A DNA stretch of 6,851 nucleotides from JBCBST01 sp039819115 (GTDB taxonomy: Bacteria > Bacteroidota > Rhodothermia > Balneolales > Balneolaceae): NCBI GenBank assembly GCA_039819115.1, contig JBCBST010000147.1, positions 1 to 6,851 on the forward strand, given 5' to 3'. The translations under genes were made by a program, and so were the position numbers. Below are positions 6,329 through 6,851 of the stretch, piece by piece (position 1 is the stretch's first letter; every line of letters starts with the position of its first letter). Below the pieces are notes generated by a model. That model was not told where the DNA came from and searched no databases. It saw only the letters and a program-made list of their open reading frames with translations.

Positions 6329-6360
6329 AGAAACTAAGAGGTTGAAATTAGGGGAAGCAA
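6329..6360 (-). promoter_or_regulatory. Possible mutS promoter
   Basis: On the minus strand TTG (6360-6358) is followed after 21 nt by TAGTTTCT (6336-6329), the same TTG-N21-TAnnTTT geometry as the tRNA-Gly promoter. It would give a leader of about 20 nt. The match is weak and made by eye. Confidence 0.3.
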
Positions 6361-6411
6361 AGCAGAAAAGCAGGAAGAGATTGGGGTAACCTATACTATC
6401 CGAAATACTGA

Positions 6412-6612
6412 AATGAACTAACGCTTGTTCAGGATCAGGGTGGGGGTTCATTTCCAGAACCAGCCCGGGCAGAGGTTAATTTAACCAACATACTTGATGA
6501 GGTTGGCAATAAGGCGAAATTGATTGGGAATGCTTCTGGTGTACTCAAAACCTCTAATTCAATCACAGAGCATTTGAAGAAGAAGGATAACCAGAGGAAA
6601 CAGAGCAATTGA
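6412..6612 (+). pseudogene. Start-less reading frame, possible 3' remnant of a lost gene
   Basis: A 66-codon open frame with no ATG follows a TGA at 6409-6411 and ends at TGA 6610-6612. It begins NELTLVQDQGGGSFPEPARA and continues with a polar, helix-prone tail (NLTNILDEVGNKAKLIG, then ITEHLKKKDNQRKQSN at the end). The composition looks like real protein: varied residues, few Cys or Trp, and a basic C-terminus. It has no visible start or ribosome site, so it is best read as the C-terminal scrap of a truncated gene. I do not recognise the family. A chance open frame is possible at this length. Confidence 0.35.
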
Positions 6613-6634
6613 GAATCTTCAATACAGAAGATTC
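6613..6634. repeat. Inverted repeat between convergent reading frames
   Basis: GAATCTTC and GAAGATTC are perfect 8-bp arms around AATACA. The element starts right after the stop of the plus-strand remnant and overlaps the stop of the minus-strand gene at 6619. It could end transcription in either direction, but no T run follows on either strand. Confidence 0.4.
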
Positions 6635-6851
6635 CAGTCACTAATCGCGCTTATGAATTCTGGTACAGGAAGTCTTTCTATATCTGCTTGACTAAACCCC
6701 TTGCCAGTGCATTCCAGATATAAATCTGCATAAAACTTATTGTAATCATTCCATATCGTAGTTGGACTTATAACATTGGATCGCCCACATTCAGAAAACC
6801 AGGTGCGAACTTCAGAAATTAGCTCTTCAGCATCGTTTTTATGCACTTTGC
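6619..6851 (-). CDS. Hypothetical protein, 3' part (gene enters from beyond window)
   Basis: An open frame of 76 visible codons whose 5' end is outside the window. A GTG at 6846-6844 could be a start, but the frame stays open to the edge, so a longer gene is likely. The visible sequence includes DAEELISEVRTWFSECGRSN, TTIWNDYNKFYADLYLE and a C-terminal IERLPVPEFISAISDWNLLY. It is acidic and aromatic-rich, has no membrane segment, and matches no family I can name. G+C over 6661-6840 is 69/180 (38%), lower than the lines sampled in mutS (42% and 57%), which hints at foreign origin. It is probably real coding sequence, judging by its residue mix and defined end. Confidence 0.5.
   Translation of the reverse strand, partial: KVHKNDAEELISEVRTWFSECGRSNVISPTTIWNDYNKFYADLYLECTGKGFSQADIERLPVPEFISAISDWNLLY

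Noticed and set aside
6435..6641. Minus-strand 68-codon open frame
   Set aside because: It is antisense to the more protein-like plus-strand remnant, is Cys/Phe/Ser rich, and overlaps the end of the right-edge gene in another frame.

Overview
The window looks like chromosomal DNA from a free-living bacterium of the Bacteroidota/Balneolota (FCB) type. The MutS and helicase sequences look bacterial and Bacteroidota-like. Strong Shine-Dalgarno sites are mostly absent. The one good promoter candidate fits the TTG ... TAnnTTT spacing of that group. The lineage is an inference from sequence style; no search was run. Almost everything is on the minus strand.

Left end (1-603): a repetitive, AT-rich unit built around tRNA-Gly. 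Read in the minus direction it contains an intact tRNA-Gly(GCC), a strong terminator hairpin, a complete 92-aa GIY-YIG nuclease gene, a degenerate tRNA-Gly remnant, a second terminator hairpin, and the start of a second GIY-YIG gene that leaves the window at base 1. The two nuclease genes share 77 identical bases. The remnant has lost nt 1-10 and the 5' half of both the anticodon arm and the T arm. Each lost arm segment is replaced by a perfect small palindrome. This is the most unusual part of the window.

Middle (721-6302): three co-directional genes of ordinary composition. In transcription order they are mutS (mismatch recognition ATPase, 888 aa), a GntR-type winged-helix regulator with an unrecognised C-terminal domain (297 aa), and a UPF1/DNA2-like superfamily 1 helicase (639 aa). 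Gaps are 67 and 34 nt with no clear terminator between them, so they could form one operon of DNA-metabolism genes plus a regulator. Co-transcription is not proven.

Right end (6303-6851): the mutS leader with a weak promoter candidate, a plus-strand reading frame without a start codon that looks like the tail of a lost gene, a small inverted repeat, and the 3' end of an unrecognised AT-rich minus-strand gene entering from beyond the window. This end looks like the edge of an accessory or decayed region.
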